A DNA stretch of 61,174 nt, taken from positions 147,692-208,865 of the forward strand of contig NZ_AOIL01000070.1 of NCBI RefSeq assembly GCF_000337595.1. The letters run 5' to 3'. Numbering within the stretch: position 1 is the stretch's first letter; each line of letters begins with the position of its first letter. This DNA comes from Natrialba taiwanensis DSM 12281. Lineage in GTDB: Archaea > Halobacteriota > Halobacteria > Halobacteriales > Natrialbaceae. The position numbers and the translations under genes are program-made. Under the pieces are notes generated by a model. It was given only the letters and a program-made list of their open reading frames with translations, searched no databases and had not been told where the DNA came from. This document shows positions 18,258 through 27,294 of this stretch, piece after piece.

Positions 18258-19460
18258 TTAGAAGTGATAGCCATGGCGTTCAGTCATCTTGTATGCACCA
18301 ACGCCCCAGACGTAACTCTGGCCGGGCCACCAGGTTCGAGCGTTGTTGAATCCCGCAATGAGGACATCGCCGTCCGCACCGTCTGGATCTTCGTGAAAGC
18401 TAACCGAGCCGCTATCCCCGTCGGTCAGGTCCATTTCGCCACCCCAGCGAATCTGCCCACGCCGACAGAACGCCTCCGTGAAGCAGGTAACGGCGTCGAT
18501 TCCCTGAATGGCGCCGGTCGTATGGCCGGTCATCGCACCGACTTTCTCGAGGCGCTCGCCGCGAGCCATGAGGTCTGCAAGGCCGAATCTCGTGTACTGT
18601 CCGCGCACGCGGAATGGCGACGGCGAGTCGATTAGACTCGTCGGCTCGAGTTCACCGGTCGGCTCGACCGTCGCGAGGTCGAGGACGGGGGGGGTAGTTG
18701 AGAGCGTGCCGATCGCGACCGGATCGCCCCCCTCGATGGGAAGCGTGAGGCGCGTCTCATCTTCCGATGCCGACTTGAAGGCGTGATTCGCGGTGACGAA
18801 GAGCGACTGTTCCCTCTCCGGGTGATACAGTGCTGGCCCGAGCGTCGCCAGACTCGTGGCTGTCTCACAGGCAACGCCGCTTGGAGCATAGCCATTGTGG
18901 GCCTGTTCGACGAGTCGCGGTTCGAACGAATCCGCACCCCTCTCGAGATCGTCGAGGTCATCGATACCCTCGTCGTCGAAATCGTCTCCCTCGAAAATAG
19001 TCTCGATGTCGACCGGGAAGCCAGCAATGAGCTGTTCGATGAACTCGCGCAGTGACACCCAATCCCGCGAGATACCGACCGAGACGGCCGCCGTCCCGTT
19101 CTCGTAGGAACCGGGGACGACCGCACTGCCTAGATACCCGGTAAAGGCGACCTGTGCCAGGAGTTCGTTCAGTTCGAACGCTTTCTTGACGGCAGCGTAC
19201 CACTCCGCAGGGACGTATCGCGTCCGCTCCGTCAGCGACCAGGGATCATCCGGGTCCTCCCTGACCAGCGCAGTGACGACCGGAACCTCCCCGTCGCCGG
19301 CCGAGAGAAAATCATCAACACCGAGAAACTGCGCGACCCCGATCGCGTACCCGCCGGTCGCAAGCGTCCGAATGAACTCGCGGCGGTCCATCCCCCCATC
19401 GAGTTGCTCACGGAGCGTCGATAGTCGCTGAACAGCCCCCGAATCACTCTTCTCTGACAT
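18258..19460 (-). CDS. Tat-exported trypsin-like serine protease-like protein
   Basis: 400-aa protein with a Tat-type signal: 'MDRREFIRTLATGGYAIG' (about 24-41), with twin Arg and a hydrophobic core. The C-terminal half resembles chymotrypsin/trypsin-like proteases: a strand then 'FVTANHAFKSA' (H226), a candidate Asp in 'PVLDLATVE' (D261), 'KVGAMTGHTTGAIQGI' like the VGRTTG-T-G loop of secreted proteases, and 'TDGDSGSVSF' with S350 of GDSGS. A novel N-terminal region of about 140 residues and an Asp-rich stretch (156-180) precede it. Likely an exported extracytoplasmic peptidase or a catalytically similar binder; its target is unknown. Confidence 0.65.
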   Translation of the reverse strand: MSEKSDSGAVQRLSTLREQLDGGMDRREFIRTLATGGYAIGVAQFLGVDDFLSAGDGEVPVVTALVREDPDDPWSLTERTRYVPAEWYAAVKKAFELNELLAQVAFTGYLGSAVVPGSYENGTAAVSVGISRDWVSLREFIEQLIAGFPVDIETIFEGDDFDDEGIDDLDDLERGADSFEPRLVEQAHNGYAPSGVACETATSLATLGPALYHPEREQSLFVTANHAFKSASEDETRLTLPIEGGDPVAIGTLSTTPPVLDLATVEPTGELEPTSLIDSPSPFRVRGQYTRFGLADLMARGERLEKVGAMTGHTTGAIQGIDAVTCFTEAFCRRGQIRWGGEMDLTDGDSGSVSFHEDPDGADGDVLIAGFNNARTWWPGQSYVWGVGAYKMTERHGYHF

Positions 19461-20108
19461 AAACTGATAGCCGATTCCGTCTTCGGTTCCACCACCTCAC
19501 GCTAAAGCTAATATTCACGTACACGGGTCACTCAAGTACGCCTCGTACGATCGAGCGAGCTGCGAATAGACGTTCTGCCTGCAGTCGCCACCATTTTGGC
19601 CACCACAAATAAAATATCTGGTATCTGTCGTGGCGGAGAATTTGCTTATAATATCTGTCTCACTGAACGCAACCGTTCGTGGGTCCTGAGTCACTACCTG
19701 AACTCGTCTCCGTGCTGGTGACCGCGGAGACACCACAACCGACACACCGCTACGCGGGTCGTGCCAGCCGTTCCAGCACGCACCTCCCGTCGCCTGTTCG
19801 AGGGGGGTTGCCGCCCTGTCGTGCAACGGGTGGCTCGACTCGTCGTCCGCTCTCGTTATGACTCCCGTGAATCCTCGTGAGTAACTGACCGGAGCGGGCG
19901 CTGGCTCTCTACAGCACTTCGCCGGCCCGTATTCGTTCGCGCCCCTCGTTCGAGTTTATCACTGCTTACTCGGCCGTAATGACCGATGATACCGATCTAT
20001 GGTTCGGATAACAATACCGCCGCTTCGCGACCCATCGATCGGAAGAGCCTCTCGATGGGCACGTGGCCAGTCTCGGGCCGCTCCCGGTTCGATTCCGGGC
20101 GAGAGCCT
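19461..20108. other. Gene-free stretch between two divergent genes
   Basis: About 650 nt. I see no supportable gene; a 103-aa minus-strand frame (19515-19826) lacks any recognisable feature. An AT-richer block at about 19590-19650 and 'TTACTCGGCCGTAA' (about 19967-19980) before the DUF5658 gene are the only notable marks. Confidence 0.4.
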
Positions 20109-20459
20109 ATGCAATCCAACGGCGTCCTCCGCTCTCGCGGATTAGCGGTCGCCATTACGCCGTCCGAACTCGAACGGCTGCTCTGGGGACTCGTCGCCGT
20201 CTCACTCATCGGGGACGTACTCACGACCTTCGTCGGACTCCACCTCGGTCTGACGGAGTCGAACCCGGTCGCTCACAGCGCAATCACGGGCTACGGCGTC
20301 ATCGGAATGCTCGCGCTCAAAGCCGGCGCACTGGCCGTCGGACTCGCCTGTCGACCCCTGCTTCCGCCAACGTATCGAGCGGTCGTTCCAGCCGGCCTCG
20401 CGATTCCGTGGACGCTCGCCGTCGGCATCAACGTCTACATGATCTCGACGGTCGTCTGA
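20109..20459 (+). CDS. DUF5658 family membrane protein
   Basis: 116 aa from the ATG at 20109 (MQSNGVLRSRG); an ATG at 20055 or further upstream would extend an unstructured N-terminus. Three to four hydrophobic helices are visible. 'IGDVLTTFVGLHLGLTESNP' is the DUF5658 hallmark (an Asp in a helix, then LTESNP). Function unknown in any organism. A PH-domain operon lies convergent downstream. Confidence 0.75.
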   Translation: MQSNGVLRSRGLAVAITPSELERLLWGLVAVSLIGDVLTTFVGLHLGLTESNPVAHSAITGYGVIGMLALKAGALAVGLACRPLLPPTYRAVVPAGLAIPWTLAVGINVYMISTVV

Positions 20460-20505
20460 TATCGCCCGATCGACGTCGCACAAACTGACGGGTTTCACCG
20501 ACCGA

Positions 20506-21201
20506 TCACCGAACCGTTTCGCGTTCATCGAGCGCCCGGCGCACCGCACGAACCTCTTCGCGGACCGCCTGCCACTGCGCGAGCGTCCCCGGAATCGACT
20601 CCGAACGAGTCGAGCGCGAGGCAGCCTCATTTTGCAGTCGCCGATCACGACACCGGGACCGATACCGATCGAGCGTCCGCCGAACTGAACTCGGGTCATC
20701 GACGTTCCAGAACGCGAGGGGCGCGCCGCCAGCAGTATCGATCGAGACGGTGCCATGCCCGACAAACCGACCCGCAACGCCCTGCGTGACCGTCGTATTC
20801 TGGATGTGTTCGAGTGAAACCGTTCGGACGGAGCGTCCGAGCACCCCCTGCCTGATCGCAACTCGCCGCGTCGTGATCACGAATACCGTTCGCGAGAGAC
20901 GCGCGTACTGCCAGGCCGTCGGAACGGCAAGGAGCGCCACCAGCAGGAGTCCCTGCCATGGGACGAGTTCACTGACGACGGCGGCGAGGAGTGTGAGCGT
21001 TCCCAGGAGCGTGACGGCGAGCCAGGGATAGATGGTCTGGATACGCGGGCAGCCACGCCACCGGACGGATTCGTCGGGAGCGAGTGCAAGCCAGGCGAGT
21101 TCGGCGTCACCGAGCGCCGTGGACTCGGATGGAGCCGGAGAGTCGGCTGCAGCCTCGCGTTTGCCGGCAGGCTCACCGGACGTGCTATCGTATGAGTTCA
21201 T
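20506..21201 (-). CDS. PH (bPH2) domain membrane protein, second copy
   Basis: 231 aa. Two adjacent hydrophobic helices (about 60-95) precede a bacterial-PH2 domain with 'TTRRVAIRQGVLGRSVRTVSLEHIQNTTVTQGVAGRFVG' type strands, followed by 'GTVSIDTAGGAPLAFWNVDDP'. YdbS/YdbT-like proteins of this type sit in membranes and are often found in pairs. Its ATG overlaps the upstream PH gene's stop (ATGA), so it is translationally coupled. Confidence 0.85.
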   Translation of the reverse strand: MNSYDSTSGEPAGKREAAADSPAPSESTALGDAELAWLALAPDESVRWRGCPRIQTIYPWLAVTLLGTLTLLAAVVSELVPWQGLLLVALLAVPTAWQYARLSRTVFVITTRRVAIRQGVLGRSVRTVSLEHIQNTTVTQGVAGRFVGHGTVSIDTAGGAPLAFWNVDDPSSVRRTLDRYRSRCRDRRLQNEAASRSTRSESIPGTLAQWQAVREEVRAVRRALDERETVR

Positions 21202-21962
21202 GACCGGGACGATTGGTCGTCGTACGTGTGCGTGCGTGACCGGTTCGCGTTCGTCTCTGCGTTGCCGTTTGCGTCTGTATTGTCGTCGTTCGTCTCTGTG
21301 TTGTCGTCGGTGTGAGTCCGATCGGTTCCCGTGCGAGCACCGGCCCCTGCGTGGCGGTCACGGTCGTCCGAGGGGCCGGTCCCGTGAGCGCCCTCCGACT
21401 CCTCCAGCAGTTCGCGGATCGTCCGGAGTTCGGTGCGAATATCGACGAGTACGTCCGCTTTCGTTGCATCACTGCCCGCTTGCGGTTCGGAATCGGTCTG
21501 TTGCGGTGCTCCTCGCCCGCGGCGACCGCGCCGTGTTCGATCGAGTTGTTCGCTGAGCAGTTGCTGTACTCCCGTCGGATCCGGCACTGATTTGAACGAC
21601 ATTTCGACGCCCGACCCGCCCGCAGTGCTGATCTCGACCGTTCCGTAGCCGAGTCGCGTTCCGAGGGCGGATTGGGAGTAGGAACTGTCCTGTACCTTCT
21701 CGTGTTCGATGCGCTTGACATCTCGCGAGAGGATACCCGTCTTCCGGTAGAGTGCACGGTTCGTGACGACGTACTGGGTGTTCGTCACGCGGAGATACTC
21801 GGCCGCGATGATGACGAGCCCGATCAGCACGATCGAGAGCGGAATGCCGATGAGCACCACCGGGAGGAGCGTTCGCCGATCCGGGCCGCTCTCCCAGACG
21901 AGTTCTTCGTCGTCGTCTATCGTGAGCCACTCCAGATCGGCGTCAGTCTGTGGCGCGCTCAT
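21198..21962 (-). CDS. PH (bPH2) domain membrane protein, first copy
   Basis: 254 aa. Hydrophobic helices near residues 32-60 precede a bPH2 domain of about 100 residues: 'NTQYVVTNRALYRKTGILS', 'IEHEKVQDSSYSQSALGTR', and 'GTVEISTAGGSGVEMSFKSV'. A C-terminal tail rich in Asn, Asp, Thr and Arg follows (about 190-254), likely disordered. Middle gene of a MaoC/PH/PH operon with 4-nt ATGA overlaps on both sides, so all three are co-translated. Its role is unknown. Confidence 0.85.
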   Translation of the reverse strand: MSAPQTDADLEWLTIDDDEELVWESGPDRRTLLPVVLIGIPLSIVLIGLVIIAAEYLRVTNTQYVVTNRALYRKTGILSRDVKRIEHEKVQDSSYSQSALGTRLGYGTVEISTAGGSGVEMSFKSVPDPTGVQQLLSEQLDRTRRGRRGRGAPQQTDSEPQAGSDATKADVLVDIRTELRTIRELLEESEGAHGTGPSDDRDRHAGAGARTGTDRTHTDDNTETNDDNTDANGNAETNANRSRTHTYDDQSSRS

Positions 21963-22426
21963 TGGGTGGGGTCGTCGACGAACTCGCGTTTCAACGAGAG
22001 AACGGTCCGGTCGAACGCGCAGACGAGGTCGTCGTCCTGGTTGAAGGCCTCGACGTGCATGGTGACGACGCCGCGCTCGCCGTCGCTGGTCTCGCGCTTG
22101 TCCGTGACCGTCGACTGGGCGCGGATGGTATCGCCGTGAAAGACCGGCTGGGGATGTTCGACGTTGTCGTACGAGAGATTCGCGACGATAGTGCCGTCGG
22201 TCGTCTCGGGGATCGAAACGCCGACGGCGAGACTCATGGTGTAGAGCCCGTTGACCAGCCGTTCGCCGAACTCGGTGTCGTCCGCGAACTCGGCGTCGAG
22301 ATGCAGCGGTTGCTGGTTCATCGTCATATCGCAGAACCGTTGGTTGTCGCTTTCTGAAATCGTTCGCCGACGCTCGTGGGCAATCGTCTCGCCGACTGTG
22401 AACTCCTCGTAGTACAGCCCGGTCAT
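21959..22426 (-). CDS. MaoC-like hotdog dehydratase
   Basis: 155 aa from the ATG at 22426 (MTGLYYEEFTVGETIAH); an in-frame upstream extension is not supported. MaoC/R-hydratase hotdog fold with the catalytic Asp-His-type segment near 'ISESDNQRFCDMTMNQQPLHLD' (split here by position, about 24-45) and 'ERLVNGLYTMSLAVGVSI'. It should hydrate enoyl-CoA to 3-hydroxyacyl-CoA. It leads an operon with two PH-domain genes, an unusual pairing; the stop overlaps the next ATG. Confidence 0.85.
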   Translation of the reverse strand: MTGLYYEEFTVGETIAHERRRTISESDNQRFCDMTMNQQPLHLDAEFADDTEFGERLVNGLYTMSLAVGVSIPETTDGTIVANLSYDNVEHPQPVFHGDTIRAQSTVTDKRETSDGERGVVTMHVEAFNQDDDLVCAFDRTVLSLKREFVDDPTQ

Positions 22427-22531
22427 AGAGTCGCAGTGGGCCAGCGCCACCAAAAAACTAGTGTCGTGTCCCGGCACAATCACCGATCGATGCGAACCAC
22501 CTGCCCGCTCGTGCGGACAAACGCGAGCGCG

Positions 22532-23929
22532 TTACTCGACTAAATCCGTCTCCTCGCCCGCGTCCCGCTGCACCCAGATCGTCTTCGTGTTCACGAACTC
22601 GCGAATGCCCTCGCGCGCGAGTTCGCGACCGTAGCCCGAATCTTTCACGCCGCCGAAGGGCAGTCGCGGGTCCGACTTGACGAGTTCGTTGACGAACGCT
22701 AGGCCGGATTCGAACTCGCGGGCGACGCGCTCGCCGCGGTCCAGGTCCTCGGTCCAGACGCTCGCTCCCAGCCCGAACCGGGTGTCGTTCGCCTTCTCGA
22801 TCGCGGCGTCCTCATCGGGGACGCGAAACACTGTCGCGACGGGGCCGAACAACTCCTCGCTGTCGGCGGGCGCGTCCGCGGGAACGTCCGTCAGTACCGT
22901 CGGCGGGTAGAAGGCACCCTCGCGGTCCATCGGCTCGCCGCCCAGTCGAACCTCGCCGCCCTGATCGACCGTCTCTTGGACTTGCTCGTGAAGCTGATCA
23001 GCCAGATCGTCGCGGGCCTGCGGGCCGATGTCCGTCTCCTCGGCCATCGGATCGCCGACGACCTGGTCGTCCATCTCCTCGACGAACCGATCGATGAACT
23101 CGTCGTAGACGTCCTCGACGACGACGAATCGCTTGGCTGCAATACAGGACTGCCCGGAGTTCAGCAGTCGGGCCTGGACTGCCGTCTCGACGGTCTCGTC
23201 CATCGGGGCGTCCTCGAGCACGACGAAGGGGTCGCTGCCGCCGAGTTCGAGAACGGTCTTCTTGAGTTCGCTGCCGGCGGTTTCGGCGACGGCTCGACCC
23301 GCCCCGTCGCTGCCGGTGAGCGTAACGCCGGCGATGCGGTCGTCTTCGATCACTGCGTCGATCTCGTCGGAACCGATCAACAGCGTCGAAAAGACGTTCT
23401 CCGGGAAGCCCGCTTCGCGGAACACGTCTTCGATGGCGCGCGCACAGCCGGGGACGTTCGAGGCGTGTTTCAACAGCCCCACGTTGCCCGCGACGAGGTT
23501 CGGGGCAGCGAATCGAAACACCTGCCAGAACGGGAAGTTCCACGGCATAATCGCGAGGATCGGTCCCAGCGGCTGGTGGGCGACGACCGTCCGCGCGTTC
23601 GGCTCGCCCGCGACGACCTCGTCCCCTAAGAACTCGGCCGCGTGCTCGGCATAGTAGTCACAGACCCACGCGCACTTCTCGACCTCCGAGCGCGCCTGGT
23701 CGATCGGTTTCCCCATCTCCGCCGTCATCAGTTCCGCGTACTCCTCGCTGCCGTCTCGAAGCACATCGCCCGCGGCGGCGAGCAGTTGCTGGCGCGTCTC
23801 GATGGGGACCGTCTGCCACTCCTCGAACGTCTCCGTCGCGTTCTCGAGATGGTCGTCCCACATGTCCGAGTCCGCCTCGTAGGTGTCGATGGTCTCGCCG
23901 GTCGCCGGATTCGTGCTCTCGATACTCAT
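22532..23929 (-). CDS. NAD(P)-dependent aldehyde dehydrogenase (succinate-semialdehyde type)
   Basis: 465 aa from the ATG at 23929 (MSIESTNPATGETID); an in-frame Met at 23944 would add five residues. Catalytic Cys262 lies in 'LNSGQSCIAAKRF' and the general base Glu228 in 'VLELGGSDPFVVLED'; 'MPWNFPFWQVFRF' is the cofactor/substrate entry box. The closest pattern is the succinate-semialdehyde dehydrogenase group, oxidising succinate semialdehyde to succinate, but the family is large and the substrate is not proved. Confidence 0.9.
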   Translation of the reverse strand: MSIESTNPATGETIDTYEADSDMWDDHLENATETFEEWQTVPIETRQQLLAAAGDVLRDGSEEYAELMTAEMGKPIDQARSEVEKCAWVCDYYAEHAAEFLGDEVVAGEPNARTVVAHQPLGPILAIMPWNFPFWQVFRFAAPNLVAGNVGLLKHASNVPGCARAIEDVFREAGFPENVFSTLLIGSDEIDAVIEDDRIAGVTLTGSDGAGRAVAETAGSELKKTVLELGGSDPFVVLEDAPMDETVETAVQARLLNSGQSCIAAKRFVVVEDVYDEFIDRFVEEMDDQVVGDPMAEETDIGPQARDDLADQLHEQVQETVDQGGEVRLGGEPMDREGAFYPPTVLTDVPADAPADSEELFGPVATVFRVPDEDAAIEKANDTRFGLGASVWTEDLDRGERVAREFESGLAFVNELVKSDPRLPFGGVKDSGYGRELAREGIREFVNTKTIWVQRDAGEETDLVE

Positions 23930-24137
23930 GCGGAGAGCCACCACGAGGAGACACTTGAACAGCCCCGGTTAGGACGCAACCACAACTCGCGGTCACCGGG
24001 TGACCGTCGCGCTGAACTCGATGGGTGGCAAAAATCAATGGCAGCAAGCGAGGGATCCTCGAGAACAAATTGACCGAAGACCGATCGAACCGGCAATTGC
24101 AAGTATTGCACGAATTCAATCTGAGTAACAAGGGTTA

Positions 24138-24194
24138 TGGCAGTGGACCGGAAACTGCCACATCTACACCCGCCTGACAGTCACGCTGTGACTG
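24138..24194. promoter_or_regulatory. Two stacked inverted repeats upstream of the first glutamate dehydrogenase
   Basis: TGGCAGT (24138-24144) and ACTGCCA (24154-24160) form a 7-bp dyad with a 9-nt gap. CAGTCAC (24178-24184) and GTGACTG (24188-24194) form another with a 3-nt gap; ACTGCC recurs at its end. Located 58-114 nt before the ATG at 24252, this could be a regulator site or a transcript hairpin. Confidence 0.5.
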
Positions 24195-24251
24195 CCCATT
24201 CACTATGGGGCGTCCGATCGTCGTTCCACGCGGGGACTCCACTCTCTGACT

Positions 24252-25535
24252 ATGACAGCAGCCGAACCGACAACGGAATCGGAAATAGAGGAGGAGGAAA
24301 GTGCCGTCGAAACAGCCCGCCGCCAGCTCGAACGCGCAGCCGCCCATCTCGATGTCGACGAAGGCATCGTCGAACGGCTCCGCCACCCGACGAGCGTCTA
24401 CCGCGTCACGATTCCCCTCGAGCGCGATGATGGAACGCGCGAGATGTTCACCGGCTATCGCGCCCACCACGACAGCGTTCGCGGCCCCTACAAGGGCGGG
24501 CTGCGCTATCACCCAGCCGTCAACGAGGAGGAGTGCGTTGGGCTCTCGATGTGGATGACCTGGAAGTGCGCCGTGATGGACCTCCCCTTTGGCGGCGCGA
24601 AAGGCGGCGTCGTCGTCGACCCCAAGGACCTCAGCTCCGACGAAAAGGAACGGCTCACCCGCCGCTTTGCGGAAGAGCTTCGTCCAGTCATCGGATCGAA
24701 AACCGACATTCCTGCACCCGACATGGGCACCGATCCGAAGACGATGGCCTGGTTCATGGACGCCTACTCGATGCAGGAAGGCGAAACCGAGCCCGGCGTC
24801 GTCACCGGCAAACCCCCGGTCATCGGCGGCTCTTACGGCCGTGAGAAGGCTCCCGGCCGCAGCGTCGGTATCATCACCGAACAGGCGATCGACTACTACG
24901 ACTGGGACGTTACCGATACGACCGTTGCCGTCCAGGGATTCGGCAGTGTCGGGGCGAATGCCGCCCGCTATCTCGACGATCTCGGCGCTTCCATCGTCGC
25001 CGTCTCCGACATCGACGGCGCGATCTACGACCCGGACGGCTTCGACACGAACGACGTCGAAGACCACGACGAAACCCCCGGTATGGTCTCCGGCTACGCT
25101 GACGCGCAGTCTCTCTCGAACGAAGAACTCCTTGAACTCGACGTCGACGTGCTTATCCCCGCCGCAATCGGCAACGTGCTGACCGGCGAAAACGCTCGCC
25201 GCGTCCAGGCGGACATGATCGTCGAAGGGGCAAACGGACCCACGACCTCGACGGCGGGTCAAATCTTCGAAGAGCGCGATATTCCCGTCATCCCCGACAT
25301 CCTCGCCAACGCCGGCGGCGTCACCGTCTCGTACTTCGAGTGGCTGCAGGACATCAACCGACGCTCCTGGCGGCTCGAACGCGTCCACGAAGAACTCCAG
25401 ACGGAAATGCTGCGCGCCTGGGGGTGCGTCCGCGACGAGTACGACGCCCGCGATATCACCTGGCGCGATGCAGCCTACATCGTCGCACTCGAACGAATCG
25501 CCGAGGCACACGACGCCCGCGGCCTCTGGCCGTAA
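24252..25535 (+). CDS. gdhB: Glutamate dehydrogenase (GdhB-type)
   Basis: 427-aa Glu/Leu/Phe/Val dehydrogenase, interconverting glutamate and 2-oxoglutarate plus ammonia. The substrate motif '[12 protein letters not shown]' (Lys) and '[16 protein letters not shown]' are present, as is the Rossmann part '[17 protein letters not shown]' and the C-terminal '[16 protein letters not shown]'. Full family length with an acidic N-terminal 25 residues. It lies next to the orc1/cdc6 gene and has a paralogue at 29421. Confidence 0.95.
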   Translation: MTAAEPTTESEIEEEESAVETARRQLERAAAHLDVDEGIVERLRHPTSVYRVTIPLERDDGTREMFTGYRAHHDSVRGPYKGGLRYHPAVNEEECVGLSMWMTWKCAVMDLPFGGAKGGVVVDPKDLSSDEKERLTRRFAEELRPVIGSKTDIPAPDMGTDPKTMAWFMDAYSMQEGETEPGVVTGKPPVIGGSYGREKAPGRSVGIITEQAIDYYDWDVTDTTVAVQGFGSVGANAARYLDDLGASIVAVSDIDGAIYDPDGFDTNDVEDHDETPGMVSGYADAQSLSNEELLELDVDVLIPAAIGNVLTGENARRVQADMIVEGANGPTTSTAGQIFEERDIPVIPDILANAGGVTVSYFEWLQDINRRSWRLERVHEELQTEMLRAWGCVRDEYDARDITWRDAAYIVALERIAEAHDARGLWP

Positions 25536-25580
25536 CACGACCGCGATCGATTCTCCGCTTCAGTATCGCAGTGATTCTCG

Positions 25581-25608
25581 CCGCCCCCACCCCCTGTTCA
25601 GACTGAAA
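25581..25608 (-). repeat. Origin recognition box (copy a)
   Basis: Read on the minus strand it begins TTTCAGTCTGAA and runs into a GGGGG-TGGGGG string. It lies downstream of orc1/cdc6. Confidence 0.7.
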
Positions 25609-25660
25609 GCGGCGCGAACCGCCCCGGGGTAGAACTCGACATACTCACGCGAGATTCTGT

Positions 25661-25688
25661 CTCCCCCACCCCCGTCGTTCAGACTGAA
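25661..25688 (-). repeat. Origin recognition box (copy b)
   Basis: On the minus strand TTCAGTCTGAACGA then GGGGGTGGGGG. It ends immediately next to the orc1/cdc6 stop codon at 25690-25692. Confidence 0.7.
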
Positions 25689-25689
25689 C

Positions 25690-26982
25690 TCACGAAAACG
25701 AGGAGAGGTCCGTCTCGATATCGCGCTTGTGCGAGGACCCGCCGGTATTCGCGAGCTGATCGTAGGCTGGTAACTCTTCGAGCGACGAGTCGCGTCGAAC
25801 CGCCTTGACGATGTGTTTCGGGTCCGTCACGAGCCGATGGAGGAGATAGCTCCCCTGCGAACGGCCACCGCCCGTCTTTTCTGACTCGATGACGCCGAGG
25901 AAGGCCTGTTCTTTGAGCTGTCGGTACAGACCGTTCTCCGTGATCGGATCGTTTGCAACCATCTCGCAGATTCCGACGTATCGCTGGTAGATTTCCCGCG
26001 TCTTGTACGTCTCGCGGTCACCGGTGATAATACGGCTCGCAAGCGAGTAGAGCGCGAGTTTTGCATGGACCGTCGCCCCGCTCGTCAGTTCTTCGATGCG
26101 ATTGATCTCGGCGACCTCTTGGGCCTGCTGGATGTGGCTCTCAGAGACGGTCTCCGAGCCCGTCCGCCGAGCGAGTTCACCTGCCTCCTTGAGAATCTCG
26201 ATTGCTTTTCGGGCGTCGCCGTGTTTCTTCGCGGCGAGGGCGGCGCAGAGTTCGATCGTCCCGTCCTCGAGAACGTCGGGCTGGAAGGCGTCCTCGCGGT
26301 TTCGCATGATCTCACGGAGCTGGGAGGCGTCGTAGGGGTGAAAGAACAGTTCGCGATGACCGAAACTGCTGTCGATGCGTTCGTCGAGCGTTTCGCGGTA
26401 CTGGACCTTGTTGCTGATGCCGATCACGCCGATGTAGGCGTCGGTTTTACGCGCTTCGCGAGCGCGGGAGAGTTGCATCAGGATGTTGCTGTTATCGAGT
26501 TTGTCGATCTCGTCGAGAATGATGATCGTCGCGTCGAAAAACGACTCCAGGATTCTCCAGATGTGTTGGTAGTACTCCATCGTCCCGACGCCGCGAAGCG
26601 GGATGTGGTCCTGGTAGCTCGTTTGTTCCGTGAGGTTGAGCGCGAGTTGTCGCGTTGCCCGCGTTTCCGTATTCGCCTCGGAGCAGTCGACGTAGAGGAC
26701 GCTACAGTCGATATCGTTGTCCCGAGCGGCATCCTGTGCTCGCGTCGCAACGTGGCGAGAGATGAGACTCTTTCCGGTACCGGTCTTGCCGTAGATCATC
26801 ACGTTGTTCGGCGGATCGCCGCGAGTGATCGCGCCGACTTCGGCAGCGACTGACTGAATTTCGTTGTCCCGGCCGACAATGCGATCCTCATCGGGAACGT
26901 GTCCGACGTGTAAGAGTTCTTTCCGATTGAAAATCGGATCGTGAGATTGAAAGAGCGGGTCCCCACCAGCCGTATCAGCCAT
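25690..26982 (-). CDS. orc1/cdc6: Orc1/Cdc6 family replication initiator
   Basis: 430-aa archaeal origin-binding AAA+ ATPase, loading the replicative helicase. Walker A 'GKTGTGKS' is at 65-72, Walker B 'ILDEID' at 155-160; a sensor region 'VIGISNKVQYRETLDERIDSSF' follows. The C-terminal winged-helix domain (about 330-410, 'YVGICEMVANDPITENGLYRQL') is the DNA-binding part. Box elements on both sides of the gene (25581-25688 and 27137-28291) are probably its binding sites. The promoter is directly upstream of the ATG at 26982 and has a box-like half near it, so autoregulation is likely. Confidence 0.97.
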   Translation of the reverse strand: MADTAGGDPLFQSHDPIFNRKELLHVGHVPDEDRIVGRDNEIQSVAAEVGAITRGDPPNNVMIYGKTGTGKSLISRHVATRAQDAARDNDIDCSVLYVDCSEANTETRATRQLALNLTEQTSYQDHIPLRGVGTMEYYQHIWRILESFFDATIIILDEIDKLDNSNILMQLSRAREARKTDAYIGVIGISNKVQYRETLDERIDSSFGHRELFFHPYDASQLREIMRNREDAFQPDVLEDGTIELCAALAAKKHGDARKAIEILKEAGELARRTGSETVSESHIQQAQEVAEINRIEELTSGATVHAKLALYSLASRIITGDRETYKTREIYQRYVGICEMVANDPITENGLYRQLKEQAFLGVIESEKTGGGRSQGSYLLHRLVTDPKHIVKAVRRDSSLEELPAYDQLANTGGSSHKRDIETDLSSFS

Positions 26983-27040
26983 GCTTCCATTCTGGAAGAC
27001 AGGTGTTATAAAACCAGGGGAAAGAATTCAGACTGATAAC
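26983..27040 (-). promoter_or_regulatory. orc1/cdc6 promoter with dyad and box-like half site
   Basis: On the minus strand a TTTTATAA box (27006-27013) sits 24-31 nt upstream of the ATG. The dyad CTTCCA-TTC-TGGAAG (26984-26998) lies between the box and the start. TTCAGACTGA (27026-27035), a half match to the origin boxes, lies just upstream of the TATA box. Both could let the initiator control its own gene. Confidence 0.55.
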
Positions 27041-27136
27041 GAACAGCAATGATAGAAATATTCCGAGATGAGCGTCAGATACCACCGTATAGCACGAGTT
27101 CGTGTTCGAGTTCTCGGAACCAGTGCTCCGAACGGG

Positions 27137-27160
27137 CCCGCCCCTGATTCAGAGTGAAAC
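27137..27160 (-). repeat. Origin recognition box (copy c)
   Basis: On the minus strand GTTTCACTCTGAATCA then GGGGCGGGC: the same box core, with a shortened G run. Confidence 0.7.
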
Positions 27161-27294
27161 GGGCGAAGGTGGGGATGGGTCACGACGGGTCGGTACCGAG
27201 CGTACCGTTGCGGTGGTCCTAAATAGAGCGATACGGCGAGGAGGGACGGATCGCCAAGTACGGATCACCAAGCGGACGAAACTGTGAGCCGTTC

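Noticed and set aside
19515-19826. 103-aa minus-strand frame in the gene-free stretch before DUF5658
   Set aside because: No family match, no signal, no promoter spacing, and base use unlike nearby coding DNA.
24135-25538. 467-aa minus-strand frame over the first glutamate dehydrogenase
   Set aside because: Mirror-frame artefact of a GC-rich gene; the plus-strand frame carries all the motifs.
27102-27287. 61-aa plus-strand frame near the box at 27137
   Set aside because: Overlaps a box element and lacks any domain or start signal.
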